A stretch of 64,000 bases of DNA from Strigamia acuminata (taxonomy: Eukaryota; Arthropoda; Chilopoda; Geophilomorpha; Linotaeniidae): the NCBI GenBank assembly GCA_949358305.1, contig OX442315.1, positions 37,660,427-37,724,426 of the forward strand, read 5' to 3'. Positions 26,140 to 36,500 of this stretch are shown piece by piece. The notes under the pieces are model-generated. The model made no database searches, had not been told where the DNA came from, and saw only the letters and a list, made by a program, of their open reading frames with translations. Position 1 is the first letter of the stretch. Each line of letters opens with the position of its first letter. The position numbers were made by a program, and so were the translations under genes.

Positions 26140-26180
26140 ACATCAAAAGCAAGCACATGTTGACGTGTGTTAACGTGTGC
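26140..26180. repeat. Short palindrome AAAGCAAGCACA...TGTGCTTGCTTT
   Basis: An inverted repeat of about 14 bp around 26145-26190; the same AAAAGCAAGCACA core is also at 25097. Possibly a remnant of a small fold-back element. Confidence 0.45.
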
Positions 26181-26788
26181 TTGCTTTTGGATCGTTTGGT
26201 TCTCTAGGCCTGTCGCATTGCTAGGGTTAACGTGTGCGATCAGGAGAATCGCACACATTGCATTGCTAGGAGTAGATCAAACGTTGACAGGTGAATTTAT
26301 TAACACTTTTTGCTCTTTGTAGGTTTTTTTACTCGAATTATTAGCTGAAACGGGGACTTTGGATTGAAATTGGTTCATTGAGTTTTGAATGCGCTCGAAT
26401 TAGGAATTAACACGTTGGAAGTAATTTATTGACGAGTTTTACTAAATGTTGACGATTTTGATGAAATTTCATTAATTTTTTATGAAATTTCGATAAATTT
26501 TATTAATTTTAAATAAATTTTGAAAGAAATTTCGACGAATTCTCTGCAGTTTGGATACCTTTTGATGAAATTACGACGAGTTTTCTTAAATTTTGATAAA
26601 ATTTTGACAAGGTTTTTAAATTTTGATGAAATTTTATGAATTATGAATTTTTTTAGAAGTTTAAACGAAATCGATTAAGTTTGGATGAAACTTCGACGCA
26701 TTCAATTAAGTTTTAATAAATTTTGTGGAAATTAAAGTTAAGAAAACGTAAAATTGTAACAATTCCTTTATTTCTCTCTGCAACCAAG

Positions 26789-27153
26789 GTAAAAGACGCT
26801 GCAATTCAGGAACTAGAGTTCCAAGTGGAGGAAATGATGACCATGTTGGCGTAAAATCCGGGACAAATCGACCTGTATGTGCCCGTGTTCTTAGAGAGAG
26901 CATGCGACTGCACGTATACTAGTGAAATGATGAAAGCGGCTACGGACACAATCTTTGAGAAGGTAAAAAATGGGAAAAGTTGGAAAAATTGGGGATAATA
27001 ATAAATTGGAAAATTGAAGGGAAAAAAAATGAAAAATTGGGAAAATTTAAAGATTTAAAATTGTTTTTGTCATTGCAGTCGGTTGTGTGGCCAAACCTGA
27101 GATATAACGGCATAATTAAAGAAGGCGAGCGGGTTTTTATGGTAGAAATTTAA
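26789..27153 (+). pseudogene. Unidentified conserved gene fragment, two exons, nonsense codon in the first
   Basis: Exon 26789-26962 (174 nt, phase 0) has an acceptor CAACCAAG and donor GTAAAA. It encodes KDAAIQELEFQVEEMMTMLA, a TAA, then NPGQIDLYVPVFLERACDC and a TSEMMKAATDTIFEK end. A second exon after CATTGCAG (27079-27153) adds SVVWPNLRYNGIIKEGE and a stop. The first exon recurs on the minus strand at about 46755-46630 and 60406-60280, where the stop is a Leu codon but 25 bp are deleted near the start. I do not recognise the family. Three damaged copies with conserved protein sequence point to a real parent gene elsewhere. Confidence 0.55.
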
Positions 27154-27473
27154 TGGCTATGTTGTTGGCAGATTCGTTTGCTACGAGTGGGAATGAGTGA
27201 CGAACCGCAGCATTGATTCGGCTGGTGTTGACGACGCTCTCGTCAAGTTAGCTCTTCGCCCCTGCAACGTCATTGTTTTGCATTCCCGCCTCAATGCACG
27301 GTGACTGGCCAGGCTGTGCATTGCCGGCAGAAGTGAGAAACAATTTTCGTGCGCGGGCCCAGGGCATTTATTTCCGATATTTCAGTGATAAAAATGAAAA
27401 TTCACTAAAATTTCGAAATAAAAATGTAATTTCAGGGAAATGTTGGCGGAATTTAGTCAAAACTCATCCAGAG

Positions 27474-27775
27474 TATTGACTAATTGGACACGCCGAGCGC
27501 TTGGCACATTTTTCATATCAATGCTCATTCGTTTTATTTCCTTTTTTTTTTATTTCCATAAAGAAAGTATATTCAATCAAATCGTTTTTTTGGGTGGGAA
27601 TTGGTTACGAATTTAATGGATCACCGAAAACCCATCAGGACGTTCAATCTGGTAGTAACAGGTGGTGCCAAATAATAAATAAGCAATGTTTTGTATGAAA
27701 AAAATAGATAAGTGAATGTTAAATAATTTTTAATTTGCATTTCAGTTGTTTATTTGGTAATGAAATATGGATTTT
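27474..27775. repeat. 300-bp direct repeat, copy 1 (copy 2 at 28758-29060)
   Basis: Nearly identical to 28758-29060, from GACTAATTGGACACGCCGAG to TTGTTTATT.GGTAATGAAAT. Both copies carry a 65-73 codon open frame, which differs at its start and looks accidental. The last 35 bp also occur at 24627-24660, so this is a dispersed element. Confidence 0.75.
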
Positions 27776-27814
27776 CTTTGAAAAGACAAATGTAACGTGT
27801 GCATGCTTTATTGC

Positions 27815-27892
27815 GGGAATTGGAACAATCAAGGAAAGTGGCGCTGGTATTTGAAGCAGACTTTGGATTTCTCCATCAAAGATCGTTTGTCG
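27815..27892 (+). pseudogene. ELP1: ELP1 fragment (WYLKQ block)
   Basis: Encodes GKWRWYLKQTLDFSIKDRL, matching the NYHWYLKQSLSFS block of Elongator subunit 1. The same piece is at about 46620-46560 and 60270-60210 on the minus strand. Only this short block is present here, without splice sites, next to unrelated repeat DNA. It is a captured or scattered gene fragment. Confidence 0.5.
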
Positions 27893-28757
27893 TCGTCCGG
27901 TTGGCACCCCGCACAAGCAACTGCTAATTTGGTTGCGCCAACTAGGCAAGTGGTTTTTTTTTCGGGGGGACGCTTGATGAGGGCCCGGTCAAGCGTTCTC
28001 CAAAAGAAAAAACTACTTGTGGCCTGTGCAGGTGTGTGATAGGCTGGCTCTGGTTCGAGCACGTTTTTTTCCCTTTTGGGCACCCTCACAATCCTCGTTT
28101 ATTACTCAGTGCTGGGCATGATGGACTAATAGTTTTATCAACAGGATCTCTGATTAAAAGAGGAAACATTCGTGTCGTGCAGCGCAGCTTTGGGCCCCTA
28201 AAAAAAGTCGCACATTCGTCACCACTCACTCACTCACTCTCGTTTTTGGATCTTGTGTTGCCGTTCGAACGGGAGCACACGGACGTTGTTCTCCTACCCG
28301 GGACGAACGAAATAATGTTGGACGGAAAAGTGAGCGTTTATTTTTCTCTTTATTAAACGTTAGTTTATTTATTTTTGGATTTATTTATTTCAGTTTATGA
28401 CAGTTTTGTTTCGTTTTGTTGGAGCTGATTTTGCCTTGAATCAAAGAGATATTGACCGACAAGATATTATTTGAGCCGATTACGTTGACTCGGGTGTGCA
28501 GGGACGGCGAATTGATTGCTGGCATAATTGTGTTGATGAAAATTGGCTCATTTTGTTGGCGAAATTTGAGGGAAACTGACTAAATGAACTTTCACGAATT
28601 TTGTCTAAATTTGATATATTTTCCACGAATTTCGTCTAAATTTGATGAATTTTGACTAAATCCGACGGATTTTTTTGTGAATTTAGTCAAAATCCGACGG
28701 TTTTTTCGTGAATTTAATCAAAATCCGTCGGATTTTTCATGAATTTAGTCAAAACTC

Positions 28758-29060
28758 AGAGTATTGACTAATTGGACACGCCGAGCGCTTGGCCCATTTT
28801 TCATATCAATGCTCATTTGTTTTATTTCCTTTTTTTTTATTTCCATAAAGAAAGTATATTCAATCAAATCGTTTTTTTGGGTGGGAATTGGTTACGAATT
28901 TAATGGATCACCGAAAACCCATCAGGACGTTCAATCTGGTAGTAACAGGTGGTGCCAAATAATAAATAAGCAATGTTTTGTATGAAAAAAAAAGATAAGT
29001 GAATGTTAAATAATTTTTAATTTGCATTTCAGTTGTTTATTCGGTAATGAAATCTGGATT
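28758..29060. repeat. 300-bp direct repeat, copy 2
   Basis: See 27474-27775. The two copies differ by a few substitutions and length changes in homopolymers. Confidence 0.75.
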
Positions 29061-29149
29061 TTCACGGACATTCGAATGGGAAATATAAAAAAGTACGTTT
29101 GTTATAAGGTTTATTGAATATGAAATTTAAAAAAAAGAGTTTTTGTGAT

Positions 29150-29341
29150 TTAGTGTCCCCCGGAACAATTCTTCCAGACCGATTACATTCGCGATTCCAA
29201 TCATCACGTTTTGAATTAACAAACTCAACAAGTGCCGTTTCTAGTGGATACAGACGGGAATCCGTACCCGAGGTCTATCAGAGGCTAGTTCCTGGAAGGG
29301 AGAACTGTAACGATTCGCAATTAGTTCCTCATATAGTCGAT
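29150..29341 (+). other. Possible exon of unknown function
   Basis: An open stretch with an acceptor-like GTGATTTAG before it and GTAATG after it. One frame is open throughout; another frame (QTDYIRDSNHHV, then VPFLVDTDGNPYP) looks more protein-like but has stops. I do not recognise either. It may be a decayed exon. Confidence 0.25.
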
Positions 29342-29971
29342 GGTAATGAAATATTTTGCGTTTTTATCATTTTGCATTTTTTACTGGTTAAAAAATCTGG
29401 AAAAACCAAAGGAAAAAAACCCTGGATTTTCTGCGGGTTCCTTCCGGTTTACAGGTTAATCCCGGAGATTGGAAACTAATATTGGTTGTCTGTAAAGACG
29501 AGGAGTATTTAATGTCTCTTTCTTCTCCCAGGCAATTTGGGCGCTTTGACACCACAGATGGGCGCTTTTTGGTCTCATTCCACACTTGCAGTTCATTCCC
29601 AAATTTTGAATTCCTCATGTGTGCAAAGGCGTGGAATGTGTTTTTCAATTTGAAATGTAGTTTGGGCTCTGCAGGTCCATTAGGCACAGAAAAATGCGTT
29701 TTCTCATAATGTACACATAAATACATACATCCTAAAAAACCGTTTTTGGCCCTAAAAATTTCTGTGAATTCTCCAAATCTCATCCAGCACTCCGAAAATC
29801 CACATAAATTCCCATTTAATCCACATAAAATTCTCCTTAAAATCCCATCGAATCCATTAAACACCCTTTTAAGGTCACTAAGAACACCCTAAATTAAATG
29901 TAAATACTACCCCAATACCTACACCCCCCCCCCAAACTACATTTCTGATTTTCAAAAACATTTCCCGAGGG

Positions 29972-30196
29972 GATTTTAGCCTTTATTTACGAATTCTTTG
30001 CTTTGAGCACGATTCAGAGGAAGACGTGCAGGGGTTTACGATCAATTCAATGAACATTCCTGCAATAGTCAGCAAAGGTTGCTTGATTGTAATCGTCTGG
30101 ATTTTTAAACAGAATTCTGAACAGTGCTGTGTTGTGGACAATGGAGGCAAAGTAGTTGAAACAAATATTTTTTTATGGTTTATTTATTACTGTTAA
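29972..30196 (+). other. Open frame of unknown function, protein-like composition
   Basis: A 74-codon open frame includes CFEHDSEEDVQGFTINSM and IPAIVSKGCLIVIV. The acceptor (GGGATTTTAG) is weak. No family recognised. A minus-strand frame (30398-30180) abuts it, with GLDAGKACALTKQTLC and SGRILQIHKIIKDQL. At most one is likely to be a real gene fragment. The flanks (29350-29970 and 30400-30720) show only AT-rich sequence and homopolymers. Confidence 0.3.
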
Positions 30197-31039
30197 AAAA
30201 CATCTCATTTAATTGGTCTTTAATTATTTTGTGGATTTGTAAGATGCGACCAGATGTTGTTGTAATAGCCATTTCATGTACGGTAAGGTGAGCATGTCCA
30301 AGATTGCAGTTGGGAGAACAGAGCGTTTGTTTTGTGAGGGCGCATGCCTTTCCAGCATCCAAGCCCAATCGATTGGAACTAAAGATTTTGGTCCTCACTG
30401 AAGCAGTTCTTCGTTTTATACAACAAAACGAGGCGCTCGGAAAAATAGGTTTGCACTTTCACACCGACATTCAGTGATGGCCAGGCTGAATGAATGGAGT
30501 GAAAAATGTAAACCAGTTTTCCAGAGCTCCTCGTTTTGTTGGAACAACGAGGAAGAAAGAAGGAAAGAAAGAGAAAAAGAGAAATTTATGGTTTGGGACA
30601 TCAAGCATTATGTAATAGCCAGAACAGACTTTACAGGATGTCATTTGTAACGTCAAAATTTAAAACATGATGAATAAAAAGAATTGTTACATTATCCATT
30701 AATTGTTTTTAAGCGCCATTTAATTTGGTGGAAATAAAATTTAAAAAATATGAAATATTCAAAAAGCAAATGCATATTTATTACACTGTGTCCACGTACA
30801 CATACACGCCTGGGTGCATCCAAACATTGGGCGGACCCAAATTATTACAATTTCTGGGGGAGAATCAAAAACCTTGGATGCTTTTTCATTTATTCACTCC
30901 TGTCCATGCATGTTCTGGGCCAGGTGCAAACAACGGTAATAAATTTTCCCCAACACATGGGCGCCATTACCATCGTAAGTGGCGCCCTCTTTGGGAAAAT
31001 TACAAGCAACACGCACGCCCCCTGATGCCGTTTATCCCA

Positions 31040-31345
31040 GACCAAAATTGCACGCGAAAATCCGGTTTCTGGGCCCGGATTGGCTATGGAGCGGTCGTGT
31101 TCGCTCTGGATCTGCCCTCCATGCACGTCGTTGGCTGAAGAGCAAATCCAGACCGAACACGACCGATCCATGCAAATCCGGTTCCTGGGCCCGGATTGGC
31201 TATAGAGCGGTTGAGTCCGGTCTAAATCTGTTCTCCATGCACGCCATTGGCTATGGAGCGGTTAAGTCCGGTCTAGATCTGTTTTTCAGCCAATGGCGTG
31301 CATGGAGAACAGATTTAGACCGGACTCAACCGCTCCACAGCCAAC
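31040..31345. repeat. Two nested hairpins inside the inverted repeat
   Basis: 31206-31254 and 31287-31336 are reverse complements (GAGTCCGGTCTAAATCTGTT on one side). A second pair, around 31090-31120 and 31140-31172, pairs GGTCGTGTTCG with CGAACACGACC. The phrase CTGGGCCCGGATTGGCTAT occurs at both the first and second hairpin. All are preserved in the other two copies (56560-56850 and 63155-63450). Confidence 0.75.
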
Positions 31346-31629
31346 CCAGGCGCGTCCCCAAATCCGAGGATGCATTTAATATTTATAATATAGTCGGCGG
31401 ATTTGGGGGTGAGAGATGGGCAAATGACAGGCGGCAAATCCGCTGCTCGCTGCTGGTTGGTTGCGGAAGAGCGTTTCCGGGCCAACTGGATTTGTTTTTT
31501 TAGTAGGGTTAACATTTTTGCAGGCAAAGCACAGCTTTTTGGTTGTTTCTGGATTCCTCCCAACTGGACAAGAAGGCATTTCCTTTGGAAAGGCATTTAT
31601 TTCTGTTTTCAGGACGGCAATTTTGGAAA

Positions 31630-31905
31630 GCCTTCCCTTATTATTTCCTCATTATTTCCTCATTTCTGTTTCCAAGACGGTATTTCTTGGCTTTGGGTAG
31701 GCATTTTCTCATTATTTCCTCATTATTTCCTCATTATTTCCTCATTATTTCCTCATTATTTCCTCATTATTTCCTCATTTCTGTTTCCAAGACGGTATTT
31801 CTTGGCTTTGGGTAGGCATTTTCTCATTATTTCCTCATTATTTCCTCATTATTTCCACATTATTTTCTCATTATTTCCTCATTATTTCCTCATTATTTCT
31901 GTTTC
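31630..31905. repeat. CATTATTTCCT minisatellite
   Basis: About 20 copies of an 11-bp unit CATTATTTCCT in two blocks, with CAAGACGGTATTTCTTGGCT spacers. It recurs in inverted form at about 55995-56245 and 62595-62845. Confidence 0.85.
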
Positions 31906-31934
31906 TGTTGGTAGCCCCAACTTTGCCACCGCCA

Positions 31935-32075
31935 TTGGCGGGGAGGGGGAGGGGGGAGAGGGGGCGGGGAGGGGAGGGGGGGGAGAGGGGGCGGGGAGGG
32001 GAGGGGGGAGAGGGGGCGGGGAGGGGAGGGGGGAGAGGGGGGCGGGGAGGGGAGGGGGAGGGAGAGGGGGCGGGA
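31935..32075 (+). repeat. G-rich minisatellite, strong G-quadruplex potential
   Basis: About 140 bp of GGGGAGGGG, GGGGGGAGAGGGGGCGGGGA and similar, with dozens of G-runs of 3-6. Reverse-complement copies are at 55815-55960 and 62410-62555. A 226-codon frame runs through it and the neighbouring minisatellite, and I reject that as a gene. Confidence 0.9.
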
Positions 32076-32188
32076 CATCGTAGATGATGAACGGAATATT
32101 TTGAAATTTGATTTGGACGTTTTTGTTTTCGGTTTTTTTTTTTCTTTTAATTTTTGATGTCTTTATTCATTTTTCTTTTATTTTCCAG

Positions 32189-32259
32189 GCATCTTTGACC
32201 GACCAAAGGCCCGTGGACGACCCCCGACTGCGGTATAGCCACACAGGACATTGTAGAAG
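32189..32259 (+). other. 71-nt exon cassette (left-arm copy)
   Basis: Bounded by TTTTATTTTCCAG and GTAAATTG. The frame read from its first base is open. It is the same length as, and clearly related to, the tandem exons at 52134-52536. Shared features in both translations are T at position 4, Q at 6, P at 8, D at 10, R at 13, H at 18 and GH at 20-21. Its mirror copy is 55706-55636. Confidence 0.6.
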
Positions 32260-32368
32260 GTAAATTGTTTTTTTTTAAAATTTGTTTTTGACGTTTTTTT
32301 TCATTTTTCATCTTTTTTTTTCAGTTTTTATTCATTTTCGTTTCATTTTCCATCATCTAATGATACAG

Positions 32369-32552
32369 TATGCCCTGATGGACAGATATATTTGCATGGA
32401 AAATGCAAAACTTTACCTTTGAATTAATTGATTATTTATTTTTTTTATTAATTTTATCAATTAAAATTGTTTTGGCAGTGTCTTGTTCTGCAGGAAAGTT
32501 TTTTGATTTGGATAAAAACCAGTGCAGTCAGTGCCCATCAGGGACTTATTAG
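32369..32552 (+). pseudogene. Cysteine-rich receptor fragment (GCC2/GCC3, ephrin-receptor-like repeat)
   Basis: Two pieces of a Cys-rich extracellular repeat: CPDGQIYLHGKC at about 32371-32406, and after TTTTGGCAG the exon 32479-32552 with SCSAGKFFDLDKNQCSQCPS then GTY and TAG. The C-x-G-x-C-x2-CPxGTY spacing is that of GCC2/GCC3 modules in ephrin receptors and ELAPOR proteins. The stop falls where the module normally continues. A mirror copy lies in the right arm (about 55343-55526). It is a fragment only, without membrane or signal segments. Confidence 0.45.
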
Positions 32553-33142
32553 GATCTGGAAACTTTTATCTGAGGTCAGATGTCAGACTCAGTCATGTAT
32601 TTAGGTTTCAGATTCACCTATATCTAGCACACTGCACGAACTAATGATCAAGTCTGAATTGTATTTCACTATAGATCCACCAACCGAGTGGAGGCAGTGC
32701 TTTTGACAATGTACAATCAATAAACTTTGTGTTTTTTTGCTGCATGCCACCGAGTGTTGACAGTGCTTTTGAAAATGTGGAGTAAATATTGATATTCGTG
32801 ATAAAGTGACCATGACATTTCTACTGCAAGCAGACACAGTTACTAATCAACATTCAAGGATGTTAATATTTTATTAATATATTTCTTTTCACAAAATCAA
32901 TTCACAACATGATTGAAATTGTTGCCAATTTTCAACAGTGTGTTTCGGAAATTATGTTTGGATTCTTATTTGTCTGACATCTAGTGGCGAGTAAACGAAT
33001 TAAACGATTCGGTCTTTCGGGTTTCTTAAGGATTTCCCGGCTCGTCAACGGAACCACAGGCAAAGCTTAATGTGTTTAACCTAATTTGTTTTAAAATAAA
33101 ACAATTTTTATAATAATTTTTAAGTTACTAATTCTTTTTCAG

Positions 33143-33183
<41 letters not shown>
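33143..33183. repeat. CAGG microsatellite
   Basis: About ten CAGG units. Mirror copy (CCTG) at 54711-54752. Confidence 0.9.
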
Positions 33184-33259
33184 GTGGCATTTCATGTTTG
33201 AAGTGGCTTTTTTGTTTAATTTTTAATGATAGTGGCTTATTTTTTTGTTGTTTTTATAG

Positions 33260-33430
33260 GTAGGAATGGCGGGTGGATACGTCTTCAGAGTTGAAGGCTC
33301 TAGTGAACGATAAGTATTTCTTTTTTTTTTTCTTTATTTTTTTGACAAGGAATCGGTTCTTTGTGTTTTTTTCTTATCATTCTAGGTTCTTGTCCTCCTA
33401 GGCCTGTGAGTGCCCCATATTTACAGTAAG
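33260..33430 (+). other. Two small exon cassettes of the left arm
   Basis: 33260-33313 lies between TTTTTATAG and GTATTTC. 33386-33430 lies between TCATTCTAG and GTGAGTG. Mirror copies are 54631-54578 and 54505-54461. A possible 5-nt microexon GCAAG follows near 33586, between TATTCAG and GTAGGT. Translations contain stops in most frames, so a non-coding spliced RNA is as likely as a protein. Confidence 0.4.
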
Positions 33431-33519
33431 GTGAGTGTGAATTAAGGAAGGTTGGTTTGGTTTAAAGTTTGTTTAATGCATTTCTTTTGTTTTTGTTTTT
33501 CTTTTGTTTTATCGATATC

Positions 33520-33538
33520 GCGGCTATCGCCGCGAAAT
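33520..33538. other. Perfect hairpin TCGCGGC-TATC-GCCGCGA
   Basis: A 7-bp GC-rich stem with a 4-nt loop; the mirror copy is near 54357-54375. It does not end in a T tract, so it is not a terminator. Confidence 0.6.
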
Positions 33539-33771
33539 CAGTAGCCAGTGGTTGTTTTTTTTTTTTTTTGTTTTTTTTTATTCAGGCAAGGTAGGTTTGT
33601 TTAATAATTCGAATTTTATTTGCATTTTGCATTAATGCTTTTTTGTATGATTTTTGCACGATTTTTGCACCATTTTTAATTTCCTTTCTCTGTTTTTCAG
33701 GTGTTTTTCGTCTTAACCCTATGGCGCGCATGCGGATTTCGCGGAGTGCGAAAGGGACCCTATATTTAACA

Positions 33772-34122
33772 TTACGGCGGCCTATACCTTGACCCCCTGT
33801 TCGCAGTCTCGTGGCGGATTCTGCGGATTTCACCTATTCGTACAATCCGCACGATCGCGCGTGTTTTATCATTCTTGGCAAACCGTTTTTTGAAAACGCG
33901 TTGTAACGCATCCTCAACTTTACAAATCTCGCTTAGCGCGATCGCGCTATAACGCTTCTTCGTGTCCAACAAAAACAGCCGATTAAAAACGAAACTTCGG
34001 GTTTCGCTAAAACGCGATTTTGATATCGGGAAGGGCACGTGACCACGTGGGTAAAAATAGAATCGAGTTTCGTGAAAACCTAATTTGGAGAAACGGCGTG
34101 GTGGTTTTGCGAAATATATCAC
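33772..34122 (-). other. Unidentified 116-codon open frame
   Basis: The frame is rich in Arg, Lys and Phe; its middle (DTKKRYSAIALSEICKVEDA, LQRVFKKRF) looks like possible protein. The ends are irregular. It sits at the border of the repeat patchwork, so it may be part of the same element. No family recognised. Confidence 0.25.
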
Positions 34123-34149
34123 ATGTCACGTGATCGGACGTTGGATCTC

Positions 34150-34581
34150 GTACATAAACGTTCGTGCCTGGTCAAACCAGAGTCTTTAAAAAATATAAAT
34201 GCATTTCCCGATCATAGGATTAATTTCGCGCCGTGTGCTCCAGTCATTAATTAGGTTATCTTCGTCGCAACTCGTCATAATAAAATTTTTACAGAAAATC
34301 AATCGTTTCGTATTTTATTTTCACTTTCCGGGAGTCTCGCGTCGTCGTAGTCGACGCGAGTCTCACCGAACGCGTTCTGCGGGTTCGGCGAGCGTTTTCA
34401 GATCGGGGCGGACCGTCTCGTATAGTACCGGGCGCGCCTCCCCAACTGACCGGTCGATGGTTATATAGTTTAAAATTTCCTCGACCGAGTAAACGGTCGA
34501 TGCTTCAGCGTCCGGTCGATGATGTGGCATTTGTGCGCGTTCATCCCGTGTCTCTCAGACTGGCCTTCGGGCCGGTCAAAA

Positions 34582-34620
<39 letters not shown>

Positions 34621-36500
34621 ATTGGCCGTAAAATTGGGGCAACTGGGGTCGCTGAGCGGCGGCGGTGGCGGCAGCAACGACAGCCCCGACGACTCGCCCC
34701 GAAAATAAGTTTCCGCGTCGGCATCCGTTCGTTCGTTCGTTCGTTTAAACGTGCGCGCGGTCGCGTGCATCCTACTCGTGTCTGACGTGGCGATCGGTAC
34801 GGAGTAAAAAAAAATCACCCGAAAAAGGAAAGACGATTAAAATTTTAATTCTCCGGTCGTGGCACCGACTTTGCGGTCCGTGCTTTAACCGATAATTAGG
34901 TTATCTTCGTCGTAATTCGTTGGAATAAAAATTTTATAGAAAATGAGCCGTTTCGTATTTTATTTTCATCTTCCGGGGGTCTCGCGCCGTCGTTGTGGAC
35001 GGGAGTCTTCCCGAACACGTTCGATGGGTTTTGCCAACACTTTCAGATCGAACTCGGGACTCGGGCCCGCCGCTCGGTCGAGCGGCGCACAGTACCCGCC
35101 GAGCGGCGCGGTATCCGATATAAAAACACCCTTGCTTCGCCACGGTCTCAGACTGGCCTTCGGGCCGGTCAAAATAATAAATAAATAAATAAATAAATAA
35201 GTCCGAAAATGGAACGTATCCGTCCCGACGAATAGATGCGGTTGGGGTCGTTGAGCGACGGCGGCGGCAGCGGCAGCCTTGACGACTCGCCCCGAAAATA
35301 AGTTTCCGCGTCGGCATCCGTTCGTTCGTTCGTTCGTTTATACGTGCGCGCGGTCGCGTGCATCCTACTCGTGTCTGACGTGGCGATCGGTACGGAGTAA
35401 AAAATATCACCCGAAAAAGAAAGACGATTAAATTTTTAATTCTCCGGTCGTGGCACCGACTCTGCGGTTCGTACTTTAACCGTTAATTAGATTATCTTCG
35501 TCGTAATTTACCGGGAAAAAAAATTTGTAGGGAATCCGTTGTTTTGTATTTTATTGTCATCTTCCGGGGGTCTCGCGCCGTCCCAGTCGATGGGAGTCTT
35601 TCTCAACACGTTCGATGGGTTTTGCCAACACTTTCAGATCGCCAGCGGAACTCGGGCCCGCCGCTCGGTCGAGCGGCTCAGTACCCGCCGGGCGGCGTGG
35701 TAGCCGGGTTCTCGCTTCCAGTGGCTGTAGGCGTCCTTCTTGAACGCCTTCCTCGCTCTCTCGGTCTCAGACTGGCCTTCGGGCCGGTCAAAATAATAAA
35801 TAAATGAAGAAACAAATAAATCGGAAATAGAACGCGCCCGTCCCGACGAGAATAGGGGCAAATGGTGTCGTTGAGCGGCGACGGCGGCGGCAACCCCGAC
35901 GACTCGTCCCAAAAATAAGCTCCCACATCGACACTCATCCGTTAGTCTAAACCTCTTGACGTGCATTCTACTCGCGTCCGACAGATTCGGTTCGTTGTGG
36001 GCATAGAAAACATCCGCACACCGATACGGCATGTTTCGACGTCGATGCGCGACCGCGAAGCCGAGTCCCCGGCGACGTACATACTCGCACAAGCGCGTTC
36101 GCGCGCGCGATATTGCGTGTGATGCGATGCCGATGAGCTCGACACGGTCTTTCGACGCGGGCGTCGATAATAATGTCCGTCAACGTGGATAAATGCCCGC
36201 AGAGTGCTTTGTGTTTATGGCAACGCACCGGGACGCAATTAACCAACCACTTACGAAAATTCAAAACATAATTGTTTAACAAAAGGAAACTCGTATAATG
36301 TTGAAACGATAAAGAAAACGCAAAATTTAGATTCAAATTCAGATTCGAATTGGGTAAGATTAGGTCAGGTTAGACCCACAAACTCTGGGGGAGCGACACG
36401 AAAATGAAAAGGGCGCACCTATCGCTTATAGATGTCTGGCGATCGACAATGGGTGGACGATTAAAGTTTAAATTTCGGATCGTGGTATCGGTTTCGCGGT
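34150..36500. repeat. GC-rich retroposon-like repeat family, copies 1-3
   Basis: Three diverged units. Each has a TTAATTAG..TTATCTTCGTCG block, a TATTTTATTTTCA..TTCCGGGGGTCTCGCG block, a pseudo-coding GC-rich body, CTCAGACTGGCCTTCGGGCC, a variable AAAT-type tract, then GTTGAGCGGCGGC, AATAAGTTTCCGC and GTTTATGGCAACGCACC. Further copies are at 39470-41120 and 42640-44000. Copies have unrelated stop-filled frames, so the unit looks non-coding. The A-rich tract after the hairpin is like the 3' end of a non-LTR element or SINE. Sequence after the tract is also conserved, though, so the true ends are unclear. Confidence 0.65.
34558..34577 (+). other. UUCG-tetraloop hairpin, repeated six times in the window
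   Basis: GACTGGCCTTCGGGCCGGTC folds as an 8-bp stem closed by C(UUCG)G, the most stable RNA tetraloop known. Other copies are at 35151-35170, 35770-35789, 39830-39849 (one change), 40850-40869 and 43968-43987 (degraded). Each is preceded by CTCAG and followed by an AAATAA-type tract, except the last. Confidence 0.8.

Larger units (their letters stand above)
30721..33714. repeat. Left arm of a 3-kb inverted repeat (right arm 54178-57176)
   Basis: This arm is the near-identical reverse complement of 54178-57176. It begins at TTTGGTGGAAATAAAATTT and ends at GTGTTTTTCGTCTTA. Very few differences are visible (for example GGTAGCCCC against GGTGGCCCC), so the event or gene conversion is recent. The arms are separated by about 20.5 kb that includes the scaffold gap. 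A third partial copy is at 62241-64000. Confidence 0.9.

Noticed and set aside
31403-32083. 226-codon frame with a Gly/Arg-rich end (also 56492-55812 and 63087-62407)
   Set aside because: It runs through two minisatellites and hairpin DNA. The RG-rich end is a translation of the G-run repeat. Conservation between copies only reflects recent duplication.
33586-33591. Five-nucleotide microexon GCAAG between TATTCAG and GTAGGT
   Set aside because: AG and GT this close occur often by chance. Without RNA evidence it cannot be supported as a separate feature.
34470-36092. Repeated frames reading FDRPEGQSE and YFRGESSGL on the minus strand
   Set aside because: They cross the hairpin and the AAAT tract of the repeat family, change frame between copies and have no common start.
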